Below are positions 9,118 to 17,234 of a DNA stretch of 64,000 nucleotides, in pieces (the first letter of the stretch is position 1; each line of letters starts with the position of its first letter). Under the pieces are notes generated by a model. The model saw only the letters and a program-made list of their open reading frames with translations. It searched no databases and was not told where the DNA came from. The stretch spans positions 39,151 to 103,150 of the forward strand of contig MGPC01000024.1 in NCBI GenBank assembly GCA_001797315.1, given 5' to 3'. The translations under genes and the position numbers were made by a program. This stretch comes from Curvibacter sp. GWA2_64_110. Lineage in GTDB: Bacteria > Pseudomonadota > Gammaproteobacteria > Burkholderiales > Burkholderiaceae_C.

Positions 9118-10710
9118 CTAGTCCGCGTGAATCCAGCCCACCGGCAACACCGCCTCCCAATCCACCGGCTGGCTGGTGTCCACCTGCACCGCACACGCCA
9201 GTTCCTCCGCCGTCAACGGCTCGCGTGCCTTGAGCTGCCCCTCCAACACCGCCACATCAGCCTCTGAGGGATCCGCCCCCTTCGCAAGTCGGTGCAGCAC
9301 ACGCTGGCGCAACACCTCCACCGGCGCGTCCAGCGCCAGGATGCGGCAGGGCACGCCGAGCTCTTGCGCCAGCGCCATGAAGAGGTGGCGCTGTGCTGCC
9401 TTCAGGCAGGTGGCGTCCACCAGCACCGGCAGGCCGGCAAACAGCACGTCGCGCGCCAGCGCGGCCAGGCGCGCGTAGGTGCGCTGGCTGGCCTCGGGCG
9501 TGTAGATGCCGCCGGGCACCACGTCCGCACTTTTGGCCAATGCCGGCAGGCCGAACAGGCGCTTGCGTTCCACGTCGGCCTTCACGCGCACGATGCCCAG
9601 CCGTTCGATCAGCAGCTGGCTATGCCTGCTCTTGCCCGAGCCGGAGACGCCGCTGACCAGCCACAGCGCCACGGCGCGCGGTTCGATCAAGCGCGCGGCC
9701 AGCTGCAGGTACTTGTCCACCTCGTGGTGCGCGACGGCCTGCGCTGCCTCGCTGTTCGGCTGCGTCTGCAACTGCGCCCAGCGCAGCGCCGCCACCTTGG
9801 CGCGCACCATGGCGCGGTAGCACTGGTAGTAGGGCAGCAGCTGCAGCGCGCTGTAGTCGCCGGTCTGCTCCAGGTAGGCGTTGAGCAGGCGCCACGCATA
9901 GTCGGCGCGGCCATGGGCCTGCAGGTCCATCAGCACGAAGGCGAGGTCGGCCAGCACGTCGGTCCAGCGGAAAGCGGGGTTGAACTCGATGGCGTCGAAC
10001 AGTTGCGGCGCGCCGTCGATCAGCACCAGGTTGTTGAGGTGCAGGTCGCCATGGCATTCGCGCACCCAGCCTTGCGCGTGGCGCTGTGCCATCAGCGCGG
10101 CCAGCTGTTCGCCCTGCTGTTCACTCCAGCGCTGCACGGCTTGCAGCGTGGGCTGCAACGCGGTGCCGGCCACCACCGTCAACACGTCGGGGAAGTTGTG
10201 CGCCACCGCTTCGCGCATCGTCTCGGCCCGGCCCCAGGGGCTGTCAGTGCCGGCCACGGCGGCGCTGGCGTGGAAGGTGGCGATGTGGTGAGCCAGCTGG
10301 TCGATGTGGGCCGGCTGCAAGGCGCCACGCTGCGCCAGGTGGCTCAGCAGGTCGTCCTGCGCAAAGCGGCGCATGTGCACGGCCCAGTCCAGCACCGGGG
10401 TGTCCGCACCCACCTCTTCTGCGCGGATGAGGTGCGGCGCCTGCAGCGTGCCGGTGACGGCCACCACCCCGAGGTAGATGCCGGGCGCGGTGCGGCGGTT
10501 GATGCGCAGCTCTTCCTCGCAGGCGGCGCGGCGCAGGCCCAAGGTGCTGTAGTCCAGAAAGTCCAGCGCCAGCGGCTTCTTGAACTTGTAGACATGCTCG
10601 CCCGCCAGCAGCACCCAGGAGATGTGGGTTTCGATGCACTCGATGCCCGGCACCGCATGCGGGAAGGCCGCGGGCGTTTGCTGCAGTTGTGCGATGAGCG
10701 GGGCAGGCAT
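9118..10710 (-). CDS. Bifunctional aminoglycoside phosphotransferase-like / P-loop kinase protein
   Basis: The 530-residue protein has two enzyme-like halves. The N-terminal part (about 1-330) resembles the APH/choline-kinase fold, with the catalytic-loop motif RECHGDLHLNNLVL and the metal-binding-type segment FDAIEFNP. The C-terminal part (about 345-510) is a gluconate-kinase-like P-loop domain with SGVSGSGKS. This arrangement is a known conserved family (COG2187 joined to COG0645) of unknown substrate, and is not evidence of antibiotic resistance. It is transcribed alone, convergent with jetD and divergent from the rhodanese operon. Confidence 0.85.
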   Translation of the reverse strand: MPAPLIAQLQQTPAAFPHAVPGIECIETHISWVLLAGEHVYKFKKPLALDFLDYSTLGLRRAACEEELRINRRTAPGIYLGVVAVTGTLQAPHLIRAEEVGADTPVLDWAVHMRRFAQDDLLSHLAQRGALQPAHIDQLAHHIATFHASAAVAGTDSPWGRAETMREAVAHNFPDVLTVVAGTALQPTLQAVQRWSEQQGEQLAALMAQRHAQGWVRECHGDLHLNNLVLIDGAPQLFDAIEFNPAFRWTDVLADLAFVLMDLQAHGRADYAWRLLNAYLEQTGDYSALQLLPYYQCYRAMVRAKVAALRWAQLQTQPNSEAAQAVAHHEVDKYLQLAARLIEPRAVALWLVSGVSGSGKSRHSQLLIERLGIVRVKADVERKRLFGLPALAKSADVVPGGIYTPEASQRTYARLAALARDVLFAGLPVLVDATCLKAAQRHLFMALAQELGVPCRILALDAPVEVLRQRVLHRLAKGADPSEADVAVLEGQLKAREPLTAEELACAVQVDTSQPVDWEAVLPVGWIHAD

Positions 10711-10780
10711 GCGGGGCGGGCGTGGTGTGAGCAGGTCTTGGGGATATTAGCGCGGCAGCAGCGGCAACACGACTCGACGA

Positions 10781-10803
10781 AATGTCGACATTCGGTCGAC
10801 ATT
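10781..10803. promoter_or_regulatory. Inverted-repeat operator candidate upstream of the rhodanese operon
   Basis: AATGTCGAC (10781-10789) and GTCGACATT (10795-10803) form a perfect inverted repeat, and the left half is itself part of the 12-base palindrome AATGTCGACATT. The site lies in the divergent region between the phosphotransferase gene and the rhodanese gene, about 190 bases before the latter. It is a likely binding site for a dimeric regulator whose identity is unknown. Confidence 0.5.
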
Positions 10804-10844
10804 GTCAGCACAGTCCTGCGCCAGCACGCATGTGAGCCGCCTCA

Positions 10845-10870
10845 TTTGCTCCTATTTTGATAGCTGTTGG
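10845..10870. repeat. AT-rich dispersed repeat copy (GCTnCTATTTTGATAGC type)
   Basis: The core CTATTTTGATAGCTG matches copies at 29566 and 42874. This one is intergenic, upstream of the rhodanese gene. I associate this small element with Comamonadaceae genomes; the similarity between the copies is seen directly. Confidence 0.5.
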
Positions 10871-10990
10871 CGAATATTTCATAAGGCTTACAGCCACTTT
10901 TTTCATAAATTTTCAGCGTGCTCCGCCGTCTGGCACAGGGGTTGCAATACGTTCTGCAGGCATCTGCCTTCAACCCCAGGAGAAGACACC

Positions 10991-11902
10991 ATGAGCACAG
11001 CCCCGACCGCGGATTCCAGCGTCCTGATTTCTCCCGCCCAGCTGCAGGCCTTGCAGGCCAGCGAGCCGGTGGTCCTGATCGACACGCGCGATGCCGACAC
11101 CTTTGCCCTGGGCCACATCCCGGGCGCCGTGAACCTGCGCGAGACCTTCACCTACCTCGCCACCTCCACGCCCGCCGGGCTGCAGGAGCTCAAGGACACC
11201 TTTGCCGCGCACCTGGGTGCCATCGGCCTCTCCGGCAAAGAGACCGCGGTGTTCTACGAAGACGCGATGAACAGCGGCTACGGCCAGTCGTGCCGCGGTT
11301 ACTACCTGCTGACCTGGCTGGGTTACCCCAAGGTGAAAGTGCTCAACGGCGGTTTCTCGGCCTGGAAGGCGGCCGGCCTGCCGGTCTCCACCGCGGCGGC
11401 GACGCCGGTGCCGGCCACCTTCCCCACCGGCCTGAAACAGGCCGACGTGATGCTGACCAAAGAAGACGTGGCCGCTGCCCTGGGCACCGACACCGTGCTG
11501 CTGGACGTGCGCGACGTGGACGAGTGGATCGGCGACAGCTCCAGCCCTTACGGCAAGGACTTCGCGCCGCGCAAGGGCCGCCTGCCGGGGGCCAAGTGGA
11601 TCGAGTGGTACCGCTTCATGAAGCCCTCGGCCCAGGGCCCGGTGTTCAAGTCGCCCGACGAGGTGCGCGCCGAGTGCGCCACCGCCGGCATCGCTCCCGA
11701 CGACACGGTCTACCTGTATTGCTTCAAGGGCGCGCGCGCGTCCAACACCTTCCTGGCGCTCAAGCAGGCCGGCTTCAAGGACGTGCGCATGTACTTCGGC
11801 TCGTGGAACGAGTGGTCGCGCGACGACACGCTGCCGATCGAGACCGGCCTGCCGACCGTCAAGCCCAGCTGGACGCAGCCTTCGCTGGCGCTGGCGGCCT
11901 GA
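10991..11902 (+). CDS. Two-domain sulfurtransferase (rhodanese)
   Basis: A 303-residue protein with two rhodanese domains. The C-terminal domain holds the active-site loop CFKGARA, with the cysteine that would carry the persulfide; the N-terminal domain has a related loop (SGYGQSCRGYY) and is probably structural. It moves sulfur from thiosulfate or another donor to a thiophilic acceptor in the cytoplasm, as no signal peptide is present. The ATG at 10991 follows AGGAG at good spacing. It heads a rightward run with the OsmC, flavoenzyme and rubredoxin reductase genes, suggesting a shared sulfur or redox task. Exact substrate is unknown. Confidence 0.88.
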   Translation: MSTAPTADSSVLISPAQLQALQASEPVVLIDTRDADTFALGHIPGAVNLRETFTYLATSTPAGLQELKDTFAAHLGAIGLSGKETAVFYEDAMNSGYGQSCRGYYLLTWLGYPKVKVLNGGFSAWKAAGLPVSTAAATPVPATFPTGLKQADVMLTKEDVAAALGTDTVLLDVRDVDEWIGDSSSPYGKDFAPRKGRLPGAKWIEWYRFMKPSAQGPVFKSPDEVRAECATAGIAPDDTVYLYCFKGARASNTFLALKQAGFKDVRMYFGSWNEWSRDDTLPIETGLPTVKPSWTQPSLALAA

Positions 11903-11966
11903 GCCCCCTGTTTTTTTCATTGCTGTCACAACTTTTTTCAACCCTCCTCTTACTTAGGAAAATTTC

Positions 11967-12530
11967 ATGTCCTCCACCGACCTGCTCGAACCCGTCACCA
12001 CCGTCAAGGCCTACCTGCGCCCGATCGACCGCGACGGCCTGATGGCCTTTGCCGAGAAAGGCCGCAACAACCCCGCCAGCCGCGGCACCAACAAGGTCCA
12101 TACCGTGATGGAGGGCCAGTACCGCTCGCTCAGCTACGTGGGAAACCACACGCCGGTGGTGGTGGACGAGCCGCTGCACCTGTTCGGCCAGGACACCGCG
12201 CCGGCACCGGGCGAGATCGTGCTCTCGGGCCTGGGCGGCTGCCTGGCGGTGGGCATCACCGCCGTGGCCACCTGGAAACGCGTCAAGCTGACCAAGCTGG
12301 AGGTGTTCCTCGAAGGCGACATCGGCAACCCGGCGGCCTGGGGCGCCGACGGTGCGCTGCAGAAGACGCCGCCGGAAATGGGTTTCCAGGCCATCCGCGT
12401 CAAGGTGCTGGTGGAAGGCGATGCGCCGCGCGAGGTGCTGGACGAGATCGTGCAGCACGCCAACTACTACTCGCCGGTGGCCAACACCATGCGCAACCCG
12501 ATCCCCTTCACCATCGGCCTGGCTGACTGA
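11967..12530 (+). CDS. OsmC family protein
   Basis: The 187-residue product belongs to the OsmC/Ohr superfamily. The expected first active-site cysteine is in LGGCLAVG (about residue 92); the second, usual in true peroxidases, is not obvious, since the matching C-terminal segment reads YYSPVANT with serine in its place. It may therefore not be a standard hydroperoxide reductase. The gene starts 64 bases after the rhodanese gene and precedes the acyl-CoA-dehydrogenase-like gene by 44 bases. A role in handling reactive sulfur or peroxide species is inferred from the neighbours. Confidence 0.85.
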   Translation: MSSTDLLEPVTTVKAYLRPIDRDGLMAFAEKGRNNPASRGTNKVHTVMEGQYRSLSYVGNHTPVVVDEPLHLFGQDTAPAPGEIVLSGLGGCLAVGITAVATWKRVKLTKLEVFLEGDIGNPAAWGADGALQKTPPEMGFQAIRVKVLVEGDAPREVLDEIVQHANYYSPVANTMRNPIPFTIGLAD

Positions 12531-12574
12531 ACCTTCGCCCCGAAATCCACCTGCTGCCAACTGAGGAGTCCTGC

Positions 12575-13729
12575 ATGAATGCCGCCGACCTGCCCCGTGA
12601 AGTCACCAGCCTGCCGCCGCTGTCCGGCGACGCCCTGCTGGCCGCCGTGCGCGCGGTGGCGCAGGGGCCGCTGCAGCAGCAGGTGGAGGCGATCGACCGC
12701 CAGGGCCACTACCCGGCCGCCGTGCTGCGCCAGCTCGCGGCCCTGGGCGCCATGAGCGCGCACCTGGACGCGCCCGCCGGCCCGGGCAGCTACGCGCTGG
12801 CGATCCAGGCCATGGCCGAGGTGTCGCGCGTGTGCGGCGCCACCGGCTTCATGATGTGGTGCCAGGCAGTGTGCGGCCTGTACCTGCAGCAGTCGGGCAA
12901 CCCGGCGCTGATGGGCGAGGTGCTGGCGGACCATGCCGGCGGCGTGGGCCTGGGCGGCACCGCGCTGTCCAACCCGATGAAGAGCTACGCACAGATCGAA
13001 AGCCTGCTGCTCAAGGCCACCCCGGTGGCGGGCGGCTACCTGGTCAACGGCACGCTGCCCTGGGTCAGCAACCTGGGGCCGGACCATTACTTCGGCGCCA
13101 TTGCCGCGGTGGTGGAGGGTGATGCCCCTGCAGGCAAGGAAGTGATGTTCCTGCTGCGCTGCGACGCTCCCGGCGTGGAGCTGCGCGAGTGCCCCAGCTT
13201 CTCGGCCATGGAAGGCACCGGCACCTACGCCGTGCGGGTGAAGGACCTGTTCATCGGCGCCGACGAGATCATGGCCGACCCGGCCAAGCCCACCATCGCG
13301 CGCATCCGCGCCGCCTTCGTCATGCTCCAGTGCGGCATGGCGGTGGGCATCACGCAAGGCGCCATCGACTCCATGTGGGCGGTGGAGCCGCAACTCGGCC
13401 ACGTGAACCAGTTCCTGGAAGACCGGCCCGCCACGCTGCAGGCCGAACTCGATGCGCTGACGGCGCGCGTGATGAAGATGGCCGAGACGCCGTTCGACCC
13501 CTCAACCGAATTTTTCATCGACGTACTCGATGCCCGCGCGCACGGTGCCGAGTTGTGCCTGCGCGCCGCGCAGTCGGCCTTGATGCACCAGGGCGCGCGC
13601 GGTTACCTGATGAGCTCGGAGGTGCAGCGCCGCGTGCGCGAGTCGCACTTCGTGGCCATCGTCACGCCGGCCATCAAACACCTGCGCAAGGAAATGGCGC
13701 GCCTGAGCACCGAGGAGCTGCCGGCATGA
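12575..13729 (+). CDS. Acyl-CoA dehydrogenase-like flavoprotein
   Basis: This 384-residue protein has the overall acyl-CoA dehydrogenase layout: helical N-terminal domain, beta middle domain (about 125-235, including [13 protein letters not shown], the FAD-facing segment) and helical C-terminal domain. Relatives include flavin-dependent monooxygenases such as DszC/SfnC that act on organosulfur compounds, as well as true dehydrogenases; the sequence alone does not decide. AGGAG lies at 12563-12567 before the ATG. The stop overlaps the start of the rubredoxin reductase gene (ATGA), so the two are probably translated together and may exchange electrons. Confidence 0.8.
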   Translation: MNAADLPREVTSLPPLSGDALLAAVRAVAQGPLQQQVEAIDRQGHYPAAVLRQLAALGAMSAHLDAPAGPGSYALAIQAMAEVSRVCGATGFMMWCQAVCGLYLQQSGNPALMGEVLADHAGGVGLGGTALSNPMKSYAQIESLLLKATPVAGGYLVNGTLPWVSNLGPDHYFGAIAAVVEGDAPAGKEVMFLLRCDAPGVELRECPSFSAMEGTGTYAVRVKDLFIGADEIMADPAKPTIARIRAAFVMLQCGMAVGITQGAIDSMWAVEPQLGHVNQFLEDRPATLQAELDALTARVMKMAETPFDPSTEFFIDVLDARAHGAELCLRAAQSALMHQGARGYLMSSEVQRRVRESHFVAIVTPAIKHLRKEMARLSTEELPA

Positions 13730-15063
13730 ACACTCCCACCCCGATTGCCGAGGCGATTCAGAAATTGAGCGCCGCACGGCCGCCCGAAGGCGCGAAGGCC
13801 CCCTCGGGGGGCAGCGCAGCACACGCAGTGGCAAGCGTGGGGGCCACACTCGCGCCATGGCAGCAGTACATCTGCCATGCCTGCGGCTACATCTACGACG
13901 AGGCCGATGGCGACCCCGACAGCGGCCTGGCACCGGGCACACGCTTTGCCGACATCCCGGACGACTGGGCCTGCCCGCTGTGCGGCGTGACCAAGGCCGA
14001 CTTCGCGCCCTACACCCCGCCGGACCTGACGGCCCTGCAAGCACAGGCTGCCTGCACGCCACTTGTCGCCGCGCGCCAGACGCCGGGCGTGGTCATCGTC
14101 GGCGCCGGCCGCGCCGGCTGGCAGCTGGCCGAGACGCTGCGCGCCCTGGATGCCGAGCTGCCCATCACCCTGGTGACGGCCTGCGCCGGCGACGTCTATG
14201 ACAAGCCGCTGCTGTCGGTGGCAGTGGCACGACAGCTGGCAACACAGAAGCTGGTGCGCGAGACCGGTGCCGCCGCGGCGCAGCGCCTGAACGTGCGCCT
14301 GCTGGCGCACACCCACGCCATCCGCATCTGCGCCGACACGCAACAGCTGCGCACCACGCGCGGCACGCTGCGCTACGACCGGCTGGTGCTGGCGCACGGC
14401 GCACAGCCGGCGCTGCCGCCCAGCCTGCCGGCGGCGCTGTGCTGGCGCGTCAACCACCTCGGCGCCTATCTGCAGCTGCGCACCGCGCTGGGTGACACAC
14501 CGAAGGACGTGCTGATCGTCGGCGCCGGCCTGGTGGGCAGCGAGCTGGCCAACGACCTGGCGCTGGGCGGCCACCGCATCACGCTGCTGGACGTGCAGAC
14601 CGAGCCGCTGGCGCGCTGGACGGCCGAGCAGGCCGGCGCGCAAGTGCTGCAGGCCTGGCAGGACCTGCCGGTCCGTTTTGTCGGCGGCGTGGCCGTGGCC
14701 AGCGTGGAAAAGCTGCAGGGACGCTATCGCGTGACGACCGAATGCGGCCAGCGCTTTGCCGCCGACCAGGTGATTGCCGCCACCGGCCTGCAGACGCCGA
14801 GCCGGTTGGCACAGGGCGCGGGCTTGGCCTGGCAAAACGGCATTGCCGTGGCGCCCGACACGCTGCGCACCAGCGACCCGCACATCCACGCCCTGGGTGA
14901 CTGCATCACCATCAATGGCCAGGCCAGCCGCTACATCGAACCGATTGCACGCCAGGCCCGCACCATTGCGGCCGACATCTGCGGCTGCGCGCCGGTGCCG
15001 TATGAAAATAAACCAGCCCTGGTGCGCGTCAAGACGACGTCCTTGCCGCTGACGCTGCATTGA
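13726..15063 (+). CDS. Rubredoxin fused to FAD-dependent rubredoxin reductase
   Basis: A 445-residue fusion. Residues about 48-92 are a rubredoxin with the iron ligands in CHACGY (50, 53) and CPLCG (83, 86). The rest is a two-dinucleotide-domain reductase with FAD motif VGAGRAG near 125 and NAD motif VGAGLVGSE near 262. It would pass electrons from NAD(P)H through FAD to the iron centre. The start overlaps the previous stop (ATGA). Residues about 18-40 are encoded by a GC-rich dispersed repeat (13777-13844) and make a Pro/Ala/Gly/Ser linker, probably non-functional. Downstream in-frame GTG codons could be alternative starts, but no in-frame ATG precedes the rubredoxin. Confidence 0.87.
   Translation: MNTPTPIAEAIQKLSAARPPEGAKAPSGGSAAHAVASVGATLAPWQQYICHACGYIYDEADGDPDSGLAPGTRFADIPDDWACPLCGVTKADFAPYTPPDLTALQAQAACTPLVAARQTPGVVIVGAGRAGWQLAETLRALDAELPITLVTACAGDVYDKPLLSVAVARQLATQKLVRETGAAAAQRLNVRLLAHTHAIRICADTQQLRTTRGTLRYDRLVLAHGAQPALPPSLPAALCWRVNHLGAYLQLRTALGDTPKDVLIVGAGLVGSELANDLALGGHRITLLDVQTEPLARWTAEQAGAQVLQAWQDLPVRFVGGVAVASVEKLQGRYRVTTECGQRFAADQVIAATGLQTPSRLAQGAGLAWQNGIAVAPDTLRTSDPHIHALGDCITINGQASRYIEPIARQARTIAADICGCAPVPYENKPALVRVKTTSLPLTLH
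13777..13844. repeat. GC-rich dispersed repeat, copy within a coding sequence
   Basis: The segment shares the order GGCCGCCC-aAGGCG-CCCCCTcGGGGGGCAGCG-CACG-aAGTGg-GCGTGGGGGC with a second copy at 30828-30900. The centre CCCCCTCGGGGGG can form a hairpin. Here it lies in frame near the 5' end of the rubredoxin reductase gene. Confidence 0.75.
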
Positions 15064-15097
15064 TGCCCGGCGCCTGGTTTTCAGGTCCAATACGGGC

Positions 15098-15316
15098 ATG
15101 AACCAAGCGACCCACACCGACGCCCGCCTGACCGAGCTGGAGATCAAGGCCAGCTACGCCGAAGACCTGCTGGACCAGCTGAACCAGACCATCTTTCGCC
15201 AGCAGCAGCAGATCGACCGGTTGCTGCACGAAGTGGCCGAGCTGCGCCGGCAACAGCCCGAAGGCGGCCAGGTGGTACAGCGCAACCTGCGCGACGAGCT
15301 GCCGCCGCACTACTGA
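15098..15316 (+). CDS. slyX: SlyX family protein
   Basis: A 72-residue protein made almost wholly of one coiled-coil helix, with the SlyX pattern ELEIKASYAEDLLDQLN followed by a Gln-rich heptad stretch (FRQQQQIDRLL) and the C-terminal LPPHY. Length and ending are typical for the family. Its function is not established. It follows the rubredoxin reductase gene by 34 bases and may be the last gene of that transcript. Confidence 0.88.
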   Translation: MNQATHTDARLTELEIKASYAEDLLDQLNQTIFRQQQQIDRLLHEVAELRRQQPEGGQVVQRNLRDELPPHY

Positions 15317-15651
15317 GCCGGCACACGCCACCAACGCCGCGACGGCAAACGTGTTACATTAACGCAACGTTTCAAGCGACTGTGTGCGTCCATCCTTTCA
15401 GGCATGACGCGTGCGCCCCCGGCAGAGGGGCAGCCAGTCCAGCCCCGCCTGAGCGCTCCTGCCACCTTTCTCACGACCAGGCAGGTTTTTATTCCCTTCT
15501 GTTCTACACGCCGTCCCTGCTGTGACGCGTGCCCTGCCCTAGCGCATCAGCGCAGGCCCCCAGGGTGATCAGTCGGACCCCACCGGCACAGGTGCGTGCC
15601 AACTGGTTATTCGTCCGCTGAGCGCTCAGCGCCCGGACCTGTTTGCTTTTG
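15317..15651. other. Long non-coding leader before the small gene/IF-1 pair
   Basis: No convincing gene is seen in these 335 bases. They hold several short GC-rich inverted repeats and, near the end, a perfect 16-base palindrome. The length suggests a structured 5' leader for the following genes, perhaps temperature- or growth-responsive, but this is only an inference. A small RNA cannot be excluded. Confidence 0.35.
15616..15631. promoter_or_regulatory. 16-base palindrome before the small gene/IF-1 pair
   Basis: CGCTGAGCGCTCAGCG is perfectly self-complementary and is flanked by GTC and GGAC, extending the possible hairpin. It ends 20 bases before the ATG at 15652, where it could act as an operator or an RNA hairpin controlling translation. 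Confidence 0.4.
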
Positions 15652-15906
15652 ATGATTCAACACAACACGATTTCTCATGCGCCGCCCATCACCATGGGCA
15701 AATACCGGGTGGCAGCCTGCCCCCGGCCCCTGACCGACGGCCGCTTTGCCGCGCAGGTGTCGATCGCCAGCGGACGCGGCAGTGCCTCGACCGACCGGGT
15801 GATGCGCTTCATCCCCGATTTCCCCACTTACCAGGACGCCGCGCACTACGCGATCGAGCAGGGCCTGAACTGGGTGCGCGAAACCACGCGCGCGCCTGCC
15901 CATTGA
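15652..15906 (+). CDS. Small conserved-type hypothetical protein
   Basis: An 84-residue protein of no family I recognise, without membrane segments or a signal peptide. Residues 14-80 alternate predicted strands and a helix (MGKYRVAACPRPL, RFAAQVSIAS, YQDAAHYAIEQGLNWVRE), suggesting a compact alpha/beta domain. The ATG at 15652 was chosen; the MGKYR methionine at 15691 is an alternative. It is 24 bases upstream of the IF-1 gene and probably in the same transcript. Confidence 0.6.
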   Translation: MIQHNTISHAPPITMGKYRVAACPRPLTDGRFAAQVSIASGRGSASTDRVMRFIPDFPTYQDAAHYAIEQGLNWVRETTRAPAH

Positions 15907-15930
15907 CCCAAGCAACACAGGAGTACCAAC

Positions 15931-16194
15931 ATGGCAAAGGAAGAACTGATTGAGATGGCCGGCGTCGTCACGGAAGTCCTGCCCGACACGCGTTTTCGCG
16001 TGGTGCTGGAAAACGGCCACGAGCTGATCGCCTATTCCGCCGGCAAGATGCGCAAGAACCACATCCGCATCCTGGCCGGCGACAAGGTGTCGCTCGAACT
16101 GTCGCCCTACGACCTGAGCAAGGGCCGCATCAAGTTCCGCCACCTGGAAGGCCGCGGCCCGGCCATGGCGCCGCGCCGCCCGCCGGCACGCTAA
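15931..16194 (+). CDS. infA: Translation initiation factor IF-1 (paralogue)
   Basis: An 87-residue S1/OB-fold protein starting [18 protein letters not shown] with the IF-1 signature [22 protein letters not shown]-1 binds the 30S A site during initiation. Ordinary IF-1 has about 72 residues; this one adds a basic Pro/Arg tail (about 72-87, ending RRPPAR). Such a form outside the ribosomal protein operons is common in betaproteobacteria, which often carry a second infA. AGGAG lies at 15920-15924. A strong hairpin follows the gene. Confidence 0.93.
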   Translation: MAKEELIEMAGVVTEVLPDTRFRVVLENGHELIAYSAGKMRKNHIRILAGDKVSLELSPYDLSKGRIKFRHLEGRGPAMAPRRPPAR

Positions 16195-16210
16195 GCCAGC
16201 GCCTCCAAAC

Positions 16211-16264
16211 GCCAAGGCTTGGCGGCACCCCCCAACGGGTTGCCGCCAGGCCTTTGGCTTTTCA
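16211..16264 (+). terminator. Hairpin terminator after infA
   Basis: A long imperfect stem pairs GCCAAGGCTTGGCGGCA with TGCCGCCAGGCCTTTGGC and is followed by TTTTC. It lies between the converging infA and DUF1348 genes and probably ends the infA transcript. Confidence 0.65.
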
Positions 16265-16272
16265 GGCCGGCC

Positions 16273-16740
16273 TCACAGCCCCAGATCGCTCAGGCCCGGA
16301 TGGTCGTCCGGACGGCGGCCCAAGGGCCAGAAGAACTTGCGCTCTTCGGCTTTGATCGGCAGGTCGTTGATGCTGGCGAAACGCCGCTGCATGAAACCCT
16401 GTTCGGTGAACTCCCAGTTCTCGTTGCCGTAGGAACGGAACCACTGGCCAGCGTCGTCGCGCCATTCGTAGGCAAAGCGCACCGCAATGCGGTTGCCGCT
16501 GCAGGCCCACAACTCCTTGATGAGCCGGTAGTCCAGCTCACGCACCCACTTGCGCTCCAGGAACTGGCGCACCTGCTCGCGCCCGACCGGGAACTCGGCG
16601 CGGTTGCGCCAGCGCGTGTCTTCGGTATAGACCTGCACCACCCGGGCCGGGTCGCGCGAGTTCCAGGCGTCTTCGGCCAGGCGCACCTTCTGCGCGGCGG
16701 TCTCGGGGGTAAAGGGTGGCAGCGGTGGCCGGGTCTCCAT
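16273..16740 (-). CDS. DUF1348 / NTF2-like family protein
   Basis: A 155-residue protein of the DUF1348 family, which has the cone-shaped NTF2/SnoaL-like fold. Recognisable parts are [54 protein letters not shown] and the C-terminal [18 protein letters not shown]. The function of the family is not established. It begins 10 bases after the cyanase stop and is in the same direction, so it is very likely part of the cyanate operon. Confidence 0.85.
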   Translation of the reverse strand: METRPPLPPFTPETAAQKVRLAEDAWNSRDPARVVQVYTEDTRWRNRAEFPVGREQVRQFLERKWVRELDYRLIKELWACSGNRIAVRFAYEWRDDAGQWFRSYGNENWEFTEQGFMQRRFASINDLPIKAEERKFFWPLGRRPDDHPGLSDLGL

Positions 16741-16750
16741 CGCGGCGCGC

Positions 16751-17194
16751 TCAGTACTGCTTGTAGGGCAGGAACTTGCCCGACAGCACGACGTTGACGC
16801 GGTCGCCTTTCGGGTCGGGCTGGCGCACGATGTCCATGCTGAAGTCGATGGCGCTCATGATGCCGTCGCCGAACTCTTCATGGATCAGCTCCTTGATGGT
16901 GCTGCCGTAGACGCTGACGATCTCGTACCAGCGGTAGATCAGCGGATCGGTCGGTACCGGCGTGGGCAGCGAGCCCTTGTAGGGCACGACCTGCAACCAC
17001 TTCTGTTCTTCGACACTGAGGCCGAAGATCTTGCCCAGGATCTTGGCCTGTTTGGCGTCGAAGGTCATCTGGCCCAGGCAGCCGGCGGTGACCCACTCCT
17101 TGGAGAGGCCGACCTTCTTGGCCACGTCTTCCCACTTCAGGCCCTTGGACACTTTGGTGGCGATGATTTTTTCGGTCACGTCGTTGCGGTTCAT
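16751..17194 (-). CDS. cynS: Cyanate hydratase (cyanase)
   Basis: The 147-residue length is typical of cyanase. It has the helical HTH-like N-terminus ([18 protein letters not shown]) and the catalytic C-terminal part with [32 protein letters not shown], which contains the family's conserved Arg, Glu and Ser residues. The enzyme, a decamer of dimers in the cytoplasm, converts cyanate and bicarbonate to ammonia and two CO2. It lies 40 bases downstream of an ABC importer ATPase gene, the arrangement known for cyanate uptake and use in cyanobacteria, so the importer probably brings in cyanate and perhaps nitrate. Confidence 0.95.
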   Translation of the reverse strand: MNRNDVTEKIIATKVSKGLKWEDVAKKVGLSKEWVTAGCLGQMTFDAKQAKILGKIFGLSVEEQKWLQVVPYKGSLPTPVPTDPLIYRWYEIVSVYGSTIKELIHEEFGDGIMSAIDFSMDIVRQPDPKGDRVNVVLSGKFLPYKQY

Positions 17195-17234
17195 GTTGGC
17201 TCCGTTGTTGAGTAAAAAGTTGAAAGAATGAATG

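Noticed and set aside
9118..10710. Antibiotic-resistance aminoglycoside phosphotransferase
   Set aside because: The two-domain architecture belongs to a widespread conserved family of unknown substrate, not to known resistance enzymes.
9292..10860. Long plus-strand frame opposite the phosphotransferase gene
   Set aside because: Gln/His/Arg-rich shadow of a real gene on the other strand.
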